A stretch of DNA of 64,000 nucleotides from Cystobacter fuscus DSM 2262 (GTDB lineage: Bacteria; Myxococcota; Myxococcia; Myxococcales; Myxococcaceae), in the NCBI RefSeq assembly GCF_000335475.2, contig NZ_ANAH02000005.1, positions 434,001 through 498,000 of the forward strand, written 5' to 3'. The stretch's first letter is position 1, and every line of letters begins with the position of its first letter. The notes under the pieces were generated by a model. That model did not search any database, was not told the DNA's origin, and saw nothing but the letters and a program-made list of their open reading frames with translations. Shown here in pieces: positions 27,890 to 35,248 of this stretch. The translations under genes were made by a program, and so were the position numbers.

Positions 27890-28114
27890 TCAGGAAGAGC
27901 GCTCCGCGGTCGCCATCAAGGTCTCGATGCGCTCCATGATCTGCATCTTGTAGACCTGAGAACCACACAGGGGGCACTCCCCTTGCGGAATGTTCGTGAG
28001 CACCACGTTGCGCTGCTCCACGACCACATCCACCTCGATCAGCCGGTGTTCGTAATTCCCGGTGCAGGGGCACTGGCCGTAGTCGAACTCACTAACTCCG
28101 TAGCTTCCACTCAT
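27890..28114 (-). CDS. YgiT-type zinc-finger protein (orphan antitoxin-like)
   Basis: This is a 74-residue protein with two Cys pairs. The first (CPC in DYGQCPCTGNYEHRLIEV) is a variant of the usual CxxC, and the second is in IPQGECPLCGSQVYKMQIME. The spacing, the VxxxNIPxGxCPxCG block and the C-terminal helix (LMATAERSS) match the YgiT-type zinc-finger domain. YgiT/MqsA-type proteins often act as antitoxins or regulators, usually next to a small toxin, but no toxin gene lies beside this one. The ATG at 28114 is taken; the frame extends to a TTG at 28147. It is divergent from the 28140 gene, so a shared control region of about 25 bases is possible. Confidence 0.6.
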   Translation of the reverse strand: MSGSYGVSEFDYGQCPCTGNYEHRLIEVDVVVEQRNVVLTNIPQGECPLCGSQVYKMQIMERIETLMATAERSS

Positions 28115-28139
28115 GGGGGTCTGATAAATAGCACGTACT

Positions 28140-29252
28140 GTGATCAAAACAAACCGCCCCCCTCATGGCTCCCCCCGACTGCCCGGCTCGTCGAAAGGTC
28201 CGCAACGGACGGACAGGGCCCGAGGCCGTTCTCCGGCGGGAAAGACCTCCAAGACCGACGCCACCCAGCACATGGAGGAGGCCGAGCTCGAGGGAGACGA
28301 GCGGCCTCTGGAGGGGGAGGACAAGCGGGACGCGGGCGACGAGGCCCTGATCAAGCTCAAGGAGTATCGGCAGGACCGCCAGGAGTTCAAGTCGAACTCC
28401 GAGGGAGATGCGTCACACGGGGGCAAGAGCAGCGTCGAGGCCTTCATCCCGGGGCCGAACACGCCCCAGACGCGCAAGCCCGCCCTCGAGGCGCAGAAAG
28501 CGGTGCCGGGCACCCCCGCGAAGCCCGCGGAGGGCACTGCCGCCTCCCCTTCCGCCAGCACCGCGCTGCCGCGGATGGACGATCAGCTCGTGCTCAACTC
28601 GGCCAAGAAGCCGGACCTGGAGGGCGAGCAGTCCCACGGCGGAAACTCGCAGCGCTCCCAGGATCAGCGGCTCACCGCCGAGATGCAGAAAGCAGCGAAG
28701 GATGACCCCAAGCGGAACGTCTATGGGTCCATGATCAGGAAGCCGACCGGAGAGGCGGCTCCCTCGAGCAGCGCCGCGCCCACCGCCTCCGCCGCGCCCA
28801 CCGCCTCCGCCGCGCCCACCGCCCCACTCAGAACCGCCGGAGCGGAGCGGCTCGGACAAGTCGCCCCTCCGAAAAGCCCCGCCCCCTCCTCCGCGGCGAG
28901 CTCCGCGCCCATGCGCTCGTCATCCCGACCGCCGGATGCCCGGACCTTGCTCAGTGCGGGCAAGGCCGTGGGAACGTTCTTGAGCGAGTACGCCGCCAAC
29001 CACCCGCAGGTCTCGGCGGCGCTCACGGGTGCTGTGTCCGAGGCCCAACGGCTCCTGACCGGAATGAAGGGGATCGCGCGCGTGGCCGCGGGCAACTACA
29101 AGGGAGAGTCGGTCGTCTTCATTGTCGCCGAGCGAGGGCTCAGCAGGGAGACACTGCGCGCCCTGCCGCACACGGTTCAGGACTTCAAGGCGGTCCTCAG
29201 CCTTTCGTTCGACGTGCTGCCGCTGAAGCGTCCCCTGGGCGGTGGCAAGTAA
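28140..29252 (+). CDS. Largely disordered Ala/Pro/Ser-rich protein with short C-terminal domain, function unknown
   Basis: This protein of up to 370 residues is not recognised. Residues 50-260 are rich in Glu, Lys, Ala, Pro and Ser and contain three tandem SAAPTA-type units (about 212-235). The last 100 residues (from ARTLLSAGKAVGTFLSEYAA to the end) look folded: one or two helices followed by an alternating hydrophobic region. There is no Sec signal and no Cys. The start is uncertain: GTG 28140 keeps a basic N-terminus, and ATG 28272 would start at MEEAELEGDERP; neither has a clear ribosome binding site. It shares the low-complexity style of its neighbours at 24498 and 29430, with which it may form a functional group. 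Confidence 0.55.
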   Translation: MIKTNRPPHGSPRLPGSSKGPQRTDRARGRSPAGKTSKTDATQHMEEAELEGDERPLEGEDKRDAGDEALIKLKEYRQDRQEFKSNSEGDASHGGKSSVEAFIPGPNTPQTRKPALEAQKAVPGTPAKPAEGTAASPSASTALPRMDDQLVLNSAKKPDLEGEQSHGGNSQRSQDQRLTAEMQKAAKDDPKRNVYGSMIRKPTGEAAPSSSAAPTASAAPTASAAPTAPLRTAGAERLGQVAPPKSPAPSSAASSAPMRSSSRPPDARTLLSAGKAVGTFLSEYAANHPQVSAALTGAVSEAQRLLTGMKGIARVAAGNYKGESVVFIVAERGLSRETLRALPHTVQDFKAVLSLSFDVLPLKRPLGGGK

Positions 29253-29290
29253 ACGGAGCGCACGAAGGTGATGACTGTCGTCACCACCCC

Positions 29291-29304
29291 GTGACCGCGG
29301 TCAC
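29291..29304. other. Perfect palindrome upstream of the calpain gene
   Basis: GTGACCGCGGTCAC is a perfect 14-base palindrome in the 177-base gap between the 28140-29252 and 29430-30437 genes, next to a second imperfect inverted repeat (GTGATGACTGTCGTCAC, 29267-29283). It may be a terminator for the upstream gene or a regulator site for the calpain gene; the sequence does not decide. Confidence 0.35.
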
Positions 29305-29429
29305 CAGGAGGCGAGGGGCACCTTCCGAGCGGTCTCCGAGGGAAGCCCCCACTCCACCCGGCTCGGAAGGCTGGCACACTCCTTGATCATGGACAGGGCA
29401 GCTCTCCTCTCCTCTCCCGGAGTTGCCCC

Positions 29430-30437
29430 GTGTACAGCCACAAGTATGGTAGCGGTTCTGCGTCTGCTTCTGCCTACGCCAGGTCCTCGAGCCGTGCGCC
29501 TTCTCGCGCCAGCCGCACGGACTCTCCCCCACGGGCATCCCATGTCGTCGCCGAGTCTTCCAGCCATGAGGTCGAGCATGACGACCACGACCAGTACGCC
29601 GACTACCGCCCGGAGGACCGTCACCGACTGACCAGCCACGACGCCCATCCCAAGTGGAACGCCTACGGAGAGAGCCCCTATGCGCAGGTCCAGGACCCCT
29701 CGCTGTATGGGCGTCGCGGCCCCGAGCCCAAGCATGTCAGGCAGTCCAACCTGGGCAACTGCCACATGATGGCCTCGCTGGCGGGTGTGGCCAGCGACCC
29801 CGACGCCATCAGGAACATGGTGCAGGAAGCGGAGCCAGGCAGGTACCATGTCAATCTTCACGACCCCGAGACCTTGCGTCCCGTGCGAGTCCATGTGGAC
29901 GACCAACTCCCCACGGACATGCAGCCCGACTTCCACAAGTCCCGTGGAAAGAAGGTCATCTGGCCTCAGGTGGCTGAACAGGGCTACGTCAAGCTTCACG
30001 ACGCCCGGGAGTCCGTCAAGAGCAACAGGGACACGAGCGAGCGACAGACCGCGGGGTATGGGGGCATCGAGGGAGGGACGGGCATCGGCGCCATGCATGC
30101 CTTCACGGGGAGGCGCGCGGATTACCTGCCCATCCGGGACATGTCGGACAAGGAGTTGCTCCGTCACCTCAACAAGGCAAACACTCCGGGCGTCGCGGTG
30201 CTCGCCGGGTCCAACTTCGAGCGCACCGCGGGGATGAAGTCAGGGATTGAAACCCGGCACGCCTACACCGTGGTGGGCACCCGGTTCTCCCGGAGCAAGA
30301 ACGAGCACATGGTGGAGGTACGCAATCCGCACGGCGGCCCCCAGTACCCGGTTCTGGGCACCGGGAAAGACACCGTCGAGATGTCGCTGAGTCGATTCAG
30401 GGCCACGTTCGAGACCGTGACCACTCCGCTCCCGTAG
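29430..30437 (+). CDS. Calpain-family (C2) cysteine protease
   Basis: This 335-residue protein has the calpain catalytic triad in order and correctly spaced: Cys in QSNLGNCHMMASLA (about residue 111), His in IETRHAYTVVG (about residue 277) and Asn in VRNPHGG (about residue 297). Between them VIWPQVAEQGYVKLHDARES and YGGIEGGTGIGAMHAFTG match the WP...EKAYAKL and the GGxxxDALxxLTG parts of the calpain core. The first 95 residues are Ser/Arg/His-rich and probably disordered; there is no Sec signal and no calcium-binding EF-hand. Calpains cleave proteins in a limited way, and bacterial ones are rare. The GTG start at 29430 is the first in frame. Delivery to other cells as an effector is an inference from the N-terminus and context. 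Confidence 0.8.
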   Translation: MYSHKYGSGSASASAYARSSSRAPSRASRTDSPPRASHVVAESSSHEVEHDDHDQYADYRPEDRHRLTSHDAHPKWNAYGESPYAQVQDPSLYGRRGPEPKHVRQSNLGNCHMMASLAGVASDPDAIRNMVQEAEPGRYHVNLHDPETLRPVRVHVDDQLPTDMQPDFHKSRGKKVIWPQVAEQGYVKLHDARESVKSNRDTSERQTAGYGGIEGGTGIGAMHAFTGRRADYLPIRDMSDKELLRHLNKANTPGVAVLAGSNFERTAGMKSGIETRHAYTVVGTRFSRSKNEHMVEVRNPHGGPQYPVLGTGKDTVEMSLSRFRATFETVTTPLP

Positions 30438-30501
30438 CCCGCCACGGCTCGCCCAGGCCGAGGAGAGGTCGCTGGTGCCTCCGCCTCGGACAAACCTCAC
30501 A

Positions 30502-30690
30502 AGGATCCACGGCATCTTCGCTGCAGGCGCGAAAGTGCGGCCATTTCTGCTCCCTCAAGCGGAGGCGGAGCCGGGGCAGGAGGAGGAGAGCCCGGCCCAG
30601 GCTGCGACGGTGGAGTCGACGATGGAGCGCACACCGCGATTGGATTGGGCGGGACTGCTGCGCCGAACGTTCGCGCTGGATGTGGTGTTG
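30502..30690 (+). pseudogene. C-terminal fragment of an IS91-type transposase
   Basis: The translated stretch contains IHGIFAAGAKVRPFLLP, a Glu/Ala-rich linker, and RLDWAGLLRRTFALDVV. This is the order found near the C-terminus of IS91-type (Y2) transposases, just before the CxxCGGR zinc-ribbon block. The match ends abruptly at the position where the ribbon should begin, so the gene is broken. A second fragment in the opposite orientation at 31419-31637 starts at almost the point where this one ends. Confidence 0.55.
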
Positions 30691-30913
30691 AGCCCAAGCA
30701 CCCACAGTGACCTGGAAGCCCACGCCCCTGCGGCCTGCCGCCTGGCTGGGCCGCTTGGGCCGGCATGTGCCCCGAGGGGCGGAACAGCCTCTGCTCCGGC
30801 CCGGCACACAGCCCGCGTGTCACCCTCCAGCGGCCCTTCTTGGCCCCTCTTCACCAGCCCGCCGCCCTCAACAGGGCTCCTATCCGTCCTATACTTTGCT
30901 CAAGGCGGCGCAG

Positions 30914-31213
30914 CACACCCAGGGCAGCTATGCCGCGATCTGCCGCAACGTGCTGCTTGACCTGTTTCCGCTCACGCGCGACGACCGCATGCTGCACGCC
31001 GCATCGCTGCTCCACGCGAGTGGCACGTTCGTGCTGCCCTTCTGGATGCGCGGCGCATGCAGCGTGGTGCTGCCGGGCTTCGTGCCAAACGCCTATCTCG
31101 CCGCCGTCCAGGAGCACCGTGCTACAGCGATTAACCTGGTGCCGACCATGCTGCAGATGCTGCTCGACTATCCCGAACTCGACGAGTGCGACCGCTCCTC
31201 GCTTCGGCGCATA
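30914..31213 (+). pseudogene. Internal fragment of an AMP-dependent acyl-CoA synthetase/ligase
   Basis: About 100 residues starting THTQGSYAAICRNVLLD-like and running through MLHAASLLHASGTFVLPFWM, VLPGFVPNAYLAAVQEHRAT and INLVPTMLQMLLDYPELDE match the middle of the adenylation fold, just after where the TSGTTGxPKG loop should be. The loop itself, the N-terminus and the C-terminal domain are absent, so this is a gene remnant. It lies between two inverted transposase remnants, suggesting it was carried or interrupted by that element. Confidence 0.7.
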
Positions 31214-31418
31214 AGAGAAATAGGGGCACGGTTGAGGGCAGGGGGTTGGGGCAGAGAGGAGGGGGAAGGCAGCTGACAGGAGCCCAAGAGAAGTGAGCCA
31301 TGCCGGTGCACGCAGAGTGCGGCCGCCTTGAGGCACACGTCGGCCCCGGCCGACCTGCCAGCAGGGGCAGCGCAGGGGAGCAGGGGGCTTGGGCCTGTTG
31401 GCTGTGGCGGCGCGGGCC

Positions 31419-31637
31419 TCAACACCACGCGGCCTGGGGTGGCGCTGGCGCCGGAGTCAGGCTGGCACCTGCCGTGGGCAAGCCCAGGTGCTCCAGAATA
31501 GCTCGCACTGCTCCGGCTTGCTTCACGTACGCCAAGAGCCGCCGCCGGCCTCCACACCTCACGCAGGCCAATACGTCGAAGTCGAACGTCCTGCTGAGCA
31601 CCTGCGCCCAGTCCACTCCCGACGGCCTCTGCTTCAT
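31419..31637 (-). pseudogene. C-terminal fragment of an IS91-type transposase, opposite orientation
   Basis: The 72-codon frame contains VDWAQVLSRTFDFDVLACVR, CGGRRRLLAYVKQAGAVRAI and LEHLGLP followed by a Pro/Ala tail. The DVLxCxxCGGRxRLLA block and the ILEHLGLPT ending are typical of the zinc-ribbon end of IS91-type transposases. The catalytic two-Tyr domain is absent. Its right end lies three bases from the direct repeat that bounds the IS4-type element. Confidence 0.6.
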
Positions 31638-31639
31638 GG

Positions 31640-31650
31640 GCTCCTTAGAA
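31640..31650 (+). repeat. Left copy of 11-bp direct repeat flanking the IS4-type element
   Basis: GCTCCTTAGAA here recurs exactly at 32841-32851, immediately outside both inverted-repeat ends. This is the pattern of a target-site duplication; 10-12 bp is usual for IS4-family elements. Confidence 0.8.
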
Positions 31651-32840
31651 CCACCACTTTCAAGGTCGGATAGATGATGCTACCCAGAAAGGGAAGCTGG
31701 CGAGACAGCAAGCGGGCATCAGAGGGAGCAGCATGCAGTGACCGCTGAGGTCATCTTTCCGGAGTGACTTCGGAGGGAAGGACCATGGCCCTGCAAGCAG
31801 TGTTCGAGCGCTTCAAGAAGAAAAGCCCGTTGACGGTCATGGCGCGCCTGCTGATGCAGCAGGCGCTCAGCCGACAGTGGGTGGATGAGCCGTTCGAGCA
31901 ACACCGCGACCAGCAGTACACGCGCGAGTTGCTCTTCTCCACCGTGGTGGACCTGATGGCGTTGGTGGCCTTAGGGCTCAAACCGTCGCTGCATGCGGCG
32001 GCCCAGGCCAGCGCCGAGTTGGGAGTGTCGCTCACCGCCTTGTATGACAAGGTCAATCGCACCGAGCCTCCAGTGGTGCAAGCGCTGGTACGAGGGTGCG
32101 GCGAGAAGCTGACGCCGGTGGTCCAGTCCATGAAGGCTCAGCAGACGCCGTGGGCCGCGGGCTACCGGGTGCGAGTGCTGGATGGAAACCACCTGGCGGC
32201 GAGTGAAAAGAGATTGAAGCCCTTGCGAGGCTTCCGGGGTGGCGGGGTTGGGCAACCCGAGAGCCGTGCTCCTGGCTTTCGGTGTGTCCGTCATGACGTA
32301 CAACGTTCTGGCGGTGCTCCAGGTGGCGGTGGAGACCGAGCATCAATTGGAAGCAAAGAACTGGCAGGTGTCCACCTATTACATCGCCGATGAGGTGAGG
32401 AGCACCTACAGCGGGATGATGATTGCCGTGCCAGAAGCGGAGTGGGACGAATTCGAGACCCAGTCGGCGCCAGAACTCAGCCAGACGCTGCTGAGGATGG
32501 CAGCGGACATCAATCCGGCCCGGCTGCGCAAGCATCCACGCAAGCCCAAGAAGAAGACCAGGAAGGGGTATGTGTCGGGAGCGGAAGCACGACGGCATGT
32601 GGCGACCGCACGTGTCCTTCGGGGACAAGAGTCCACGTGACGGACGAGAAAGACAGTCACAGGGCGAGCGCGGTTGCCCCGGACAGCAGAGGACTGCGCG
32701 AAGTCAGTCATTCCGACATGAAGCAGCGGGGCAGAGTCCCTGACGCGCCGTTCCCGCGCCCAGGGAGAGGTATTTTCTCCCCAGAGACCTGCTTGGTAGC
32801 CGTTTCTGGGAGATTCGCTCCTATCCACCTTGAAAGGGGT
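31651..32840 (+). mobile_element. Defective IS4-family insertion sequence (about 1.19 kb)
   Basis: The ends carry imperfect inverted repeats: CCACCACTTTCAAGGTCGGA (TAG) at 31651-31673 and the reverse complement of CTATCCACCTTGAAAGGGGT at 32821-32840, sharing CTTTCAAGGT and GGATAG. Outside them lie identical 11-bp direct repeats (31640-31650, 32841-32851). The transposase inside is internally deleted and frameshifted, so the element is not autonomous, but its retained ends could still be mobilised by an intact copy elsewhere. Confidence 0.8.
31785..32640 (+). pseudogene. IS4-family transposase, internally deleted and frameshifted
   Basis: The first frame (ATG 31785, with GGAGGGAAGG upstream) gives a normal IS4-type N-terminus: LTVMARLLMQQALSRQWVDE, a helical DNA-binding region, and the first catalytic Asp in VRVLDGNHLAASEKRLKPLR. 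Right after it the reading frame shifts: the C-terminal part (LLAFGVSVMTYNVLAVLQVA and INPARLRKHPRKPKKK) continues in another frame from about 32239. The segment with the second Asp and catalytic Glu is missing, judging from the combined length of about 280 codons against the usual 400-450. The product cannot be active. Confidence 0.8.
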
Positions 32841-32851
32841 GCTCCTTAGAA
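32841..32851 (+). repeat. Right copy of 11-bp direct repeat flanking the IS4-type element
   Basis: This is identical to 31640-31650. It contains the stop codon (TAA on the minus strand, 32846-32848) of the gene at 32846-33208, so the insertion occurred exactly at the 3' end of that gene without disturbing its product. Confidence 0.8.
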
Positions 32852-33208
32852 TTCATCCCTCCATCTGTACAGCGTAAACCATCCACATTTGGCGCACTTG
32901 ATCTCGCTGCATTCGTTGACGCCGTCCAATCCTGCCCACTCGTCCATGAAGATCTTGACGTTGCCTTCAACGTTGCCGCAGCCGTCGCGTGCGCAGGGCG
33001 ACTGAGTGGGCTCGCCCGCGCTCACCCAGCGGCTGCCGTACGAGTGTGTCTGGTCAACGCGATTCGGACCCATGGACGCGTAATTTGCTGGCGCCCTCTG
33101 CGGCTCCTCCGACGCACTCGCCGATCCGCGGTGGTAATAGCTCTTCGGGGCATGTGCCACGCCGCACGCATGGCACATAGAGATTCCGGCAGCGTTGCTC
33201 TGTGACAT
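32846..33208 (-). CDS. Small Cys-rich protein, function unknown
   Basis: This 120-residue protein has three Cys-containing knots: CHACG near the N-terminus (about residues 12-16), CARDGCGN (about 72-79) and CSEIKCAKCGW near the end. These suggest zinc-binding ribbons, with the last resembling the end of a treble-clef domain. The middle is polar and probably loosely structured. There is no signal peptide. The start is uncertain between ATG 33208 and ATG 33178; no strong ribosome binding site is visible at either. The gene lies between a mobile element and a tRNA fragment, so it is probably part of an acquired segment. Confidence 0.5.
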   Translation of the reverse strand: MSQSNAAGISMCHACGVAHAPKSYYHRGSASASEEPQRAPANYASMGPNRVDQTHSYGSRWVSAGEPTQSPCARDGCGNVEGNVKIFMDEWAGLDGVNECSEIKCAKCGWFTLYRWRDEF

Positions 33209-33373
33209 GAGGAAGACGCAAGATCCAAGCTGTGTAGAAGGCAGAAGCGGAGGGAGGAGCCGAAGGATGATCCTCCTCCTAGACGATCCTCGACGCACAG
33301 CGGCGAAGCCGCAATGTAGGTGCTCTAGAAGGAGCCCCTATTACTACTCGGTGACTTTGAAGGTTCTATCAGG

Positions 33374-33401
33374 TGGTCGGGGAGACAGGCTTCGAACCTG
33401 T
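33374..33401 (-). tRNA. 3'-terminal fragment of a tRNA-Pro-like gene (possible attachment site)
   Basis: Read on the minus strand the 28 bases give a perfect T arm (ACAGG, loop TTCGAAG, CCTGT), then CTCCCCG, a discriminator A and CCA. The loop and the G53-C61 pair are canonical. The acceptor end CTCCCCG-A-CCA fits bacterial tRNA-Pro. The matching 5' half (CGGGGAG and anticodon arm) is not found in the preceding bases, so only the 3' end is present. Such 3' duplicates mark integration of islands or phages. An alternative is that the hairpin simply serves as a terminator for the tldD-like gene, whose stop lies 13 bases away. Confidence 0.5.
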
Positions 33402-33414
33402 CCCCCCCCACGTC

Positions 33415-35148
33415 CTACTTCGCCGCGCCGCTCGTGGTGCCTCCGCCCCGCGCGGGGCTCGGCAGGAGCGGCGGCCGATCCTTGCCCTCCTCGGCCCGCT
33501 GAAGCTCGATCTCCTGCAGCAACATGGCCGGCGCCACCGTCGACACCGGCACGTTGCCGCTCTCCGCGCCACAGAAGCCGTTGAACACCCCCTGCTTGCG
33601 GCCCGTCGCCATGATGCGATTGACCGCCGACAGCGGCGTGCCCACGATTTCCACTCCCCGCACCAGCGTCTCCTCGCCCGTCTTCACATCCACCCGGAAC
33701 ACCATGCGCGGCACGCCCTTGAACGCCTGGTAGCCATAGCTGGACGTGTTGGTGTTGCCCCCGGTGATGTCCCGGATGATGAGGCCATACGGCTTGCCCT
33801 GCCGCTTCGCCTCCGCGATGAGCTGCTTCTTGAGCTCCCCGTCATCCAGTTGCTTCGTGGAGTCGACGATGAGGTTGGCCATGCGCGCCACGGGCTTGGC
33901 CGTCCCCTGGCTGCGGCCGTGTCCGTTGGACTGCAGGAAGCCCTCCACCGGCCGACGCGACAGCAGGTAGTTGCGCAGCACGCCCTTGTCCACCAGCACC
34001 GTGCGCTGCCCCTTCACCCCCTCCTCGTCGTACTCGTAGAAGCCATTGAGGGGCTCGCCCTTGAGCGCGCGCACCGTCGGGTCATCCACGATGCTCAGGA
34101 ACGTGGGCAGCACCTGCCGGCCCACCTGGCCCCGGAACGTCTTGCCCTCCCCTTCCCCATCCTGCCGGTCCCCCTCCAGCCGGTGCCCCACCGCCTCGTG
34201 GAAGAGCACCCCCGCCGCCTCGGCCGCGAGGATCGCCGGCCCCGTGTACGGATCGATGACCGGCGCCTTGCGCAGGGCCTTGAGCTCCTCGACGATGCGC
34301 GTGGCCGCCGCCTCCAGCGTCTTCTCGTCCGGCAGCCCCGCCTCGGTGGGCGCGTAGTAGTTGCGCGAGTCGTCCAGCAGCTGTCCATCATCGGCGCGAG
34401 TCACCGCCGTCACGTGCACGCCATACATCACCTCCTCGGAGAGGATGCGGCTGCCCTCGGAGGACACGAAGTAGCGGCCCACCTTGTCCGCCGTCACCCG
34501 CACCTCCGAGTCGAAGATCTCCGGGTGCTCCTTGAAGCGCGCCGACAGCTCGCGCGCCACGCGCGCCCAGCGATCATGGTCGAAGGGGAAGGCCACCGGC
34601 GGCTGGATGGAGCGCACCGGCTTCTCCTTCGAGAAGGACGGCGGCTGCTTGGGATCCTCCACCGTGTAGACGTTCTCCCCCTTCTTCTTGAGCAGCTGCG
34701 AGAGCGAGGCCTTGTACTTCTCGTCCGTGGCGAGCCACAGCGCGGTGCGCAGTGCCAGCGACGAGTCGTCCAGCGGCCCTTCCTTGTTGACGATGTAGCT
34801 CGTGCCGCGTCCGCCCCCGACGAAGTACGTGTATTCCTCGGGGCCCGAGTTGTCGAACTCGTACGAGCCCACGCGCGTGTCCACGTACATCCGGCGGTAG
34901 CGGGAGGTGTTGTCCAGGAAGAGCGAGCCGTAGCGGGCGACGAGGCTCGTCTGCTCCGTGTCCTTGAGCTGGTAGCTGATGAAGTACGGCGGCTCGTGGT
35001 TCTGCAGCTTCAGGTTGCGCTGGTTGCGCTGAAGCTCCTCCTCCATCGCGTCCAGCAGAGACACGCGCGCGTCCGGCGCGGGCGTGGCGGCGGTGAGGAA
35101 GACGGAGCTGGCGAGCAGCGCGAATGCGGATGAGGTTCGGGTTTTCAC
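33415..35148 (-). CDS. TldD/PmbA-type metalloprotease, exported
   Basis: This 577-residue protein carries the TldD/PmbA catalytic motif HEAVGH (about residue 316) in GVLFHEAVGHRLEGD, plus later family blocks such as IIRDITGGNTNTSSYGYQ and VGRQVLPTFLSIVDDP. TldD-type proteins are normally cytoplasmic and form a heterodimer with PmbA/TldE that digests unfolded peptides. Here a clear N-terminal signal peptide (FALLASSVFLTAATPAP) suggests export to the periplasm. No PmbA-type partner is adjacent. The gene ends beside the tRNA fragment. It is divergent from the short-chain dehydrogenase gene at 35249. Confidence 0.88.
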   Translation of the reverse strand: MKTRTSSAFALLASSVFLTAATPAPDARVSLLDAMEEELQRNQRNLKLQNHEPPYFISYQLKDTEQTSLVARYGSLFLDNTSRYRRMYVDTRVGSYEFDNSGPEEYTYFVGGGRGTSYIVNKEGPLDDSSLALRTALWLATDEKYKASLSQLLKKKGENVYTVEDPKQPPSFSKEKPVRSIQPPVAFPFDHDRWARVARELSARFKEHPEIFDSEVRVTADKVGRYFVSSEGSRILSEEVMYGVHVTAVTRADDGQLLDDSRNYYAPTEAGLPDEKTLEAAATRIVEELKALRKAPVIDPYTGPAILAAEAAGVLFHEAVGHRLEGDRQDGEGEGKTFRGQVGRQVLPTFLSIVDDPTVRALKGEPLNGFYEYDEEGVKGQRTVLVDKGVLRNYLLSRRPVEGFLQSNGHGRSQGTAKPVARMANLIVDSTKQLDDGELKKQLIAEAKRQGKPYGLIIRDITGGNTNTSSYGYQAFKGVPRMVFRVDVKTGEETLVRGVEIVGTPLSAVNRIMATGRKQGVFNGFCGAESGNVPVSTVAPAMLLQEIELQRAEEGKDRPPLLPSPARGGGTTSGAAK

Positions 35149-35248
35149 GCCGCGACTCTATCCCGACTGGCCCCCTGGGGGGTCGAGGCGATAGAGGACC
35201 CGCGAGGTATGGACCGGAGAGGCAACGTGCTCCGGAAAGGAGCGTTTC

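Noticed and set aside
33373-35133. Plus-strand frame beginning MVGETGFEPVPP
   Set aside because: The opening is the translation of the tRNA 3' end (a common artefact), and the rest is antisense to the TldD-like gene.
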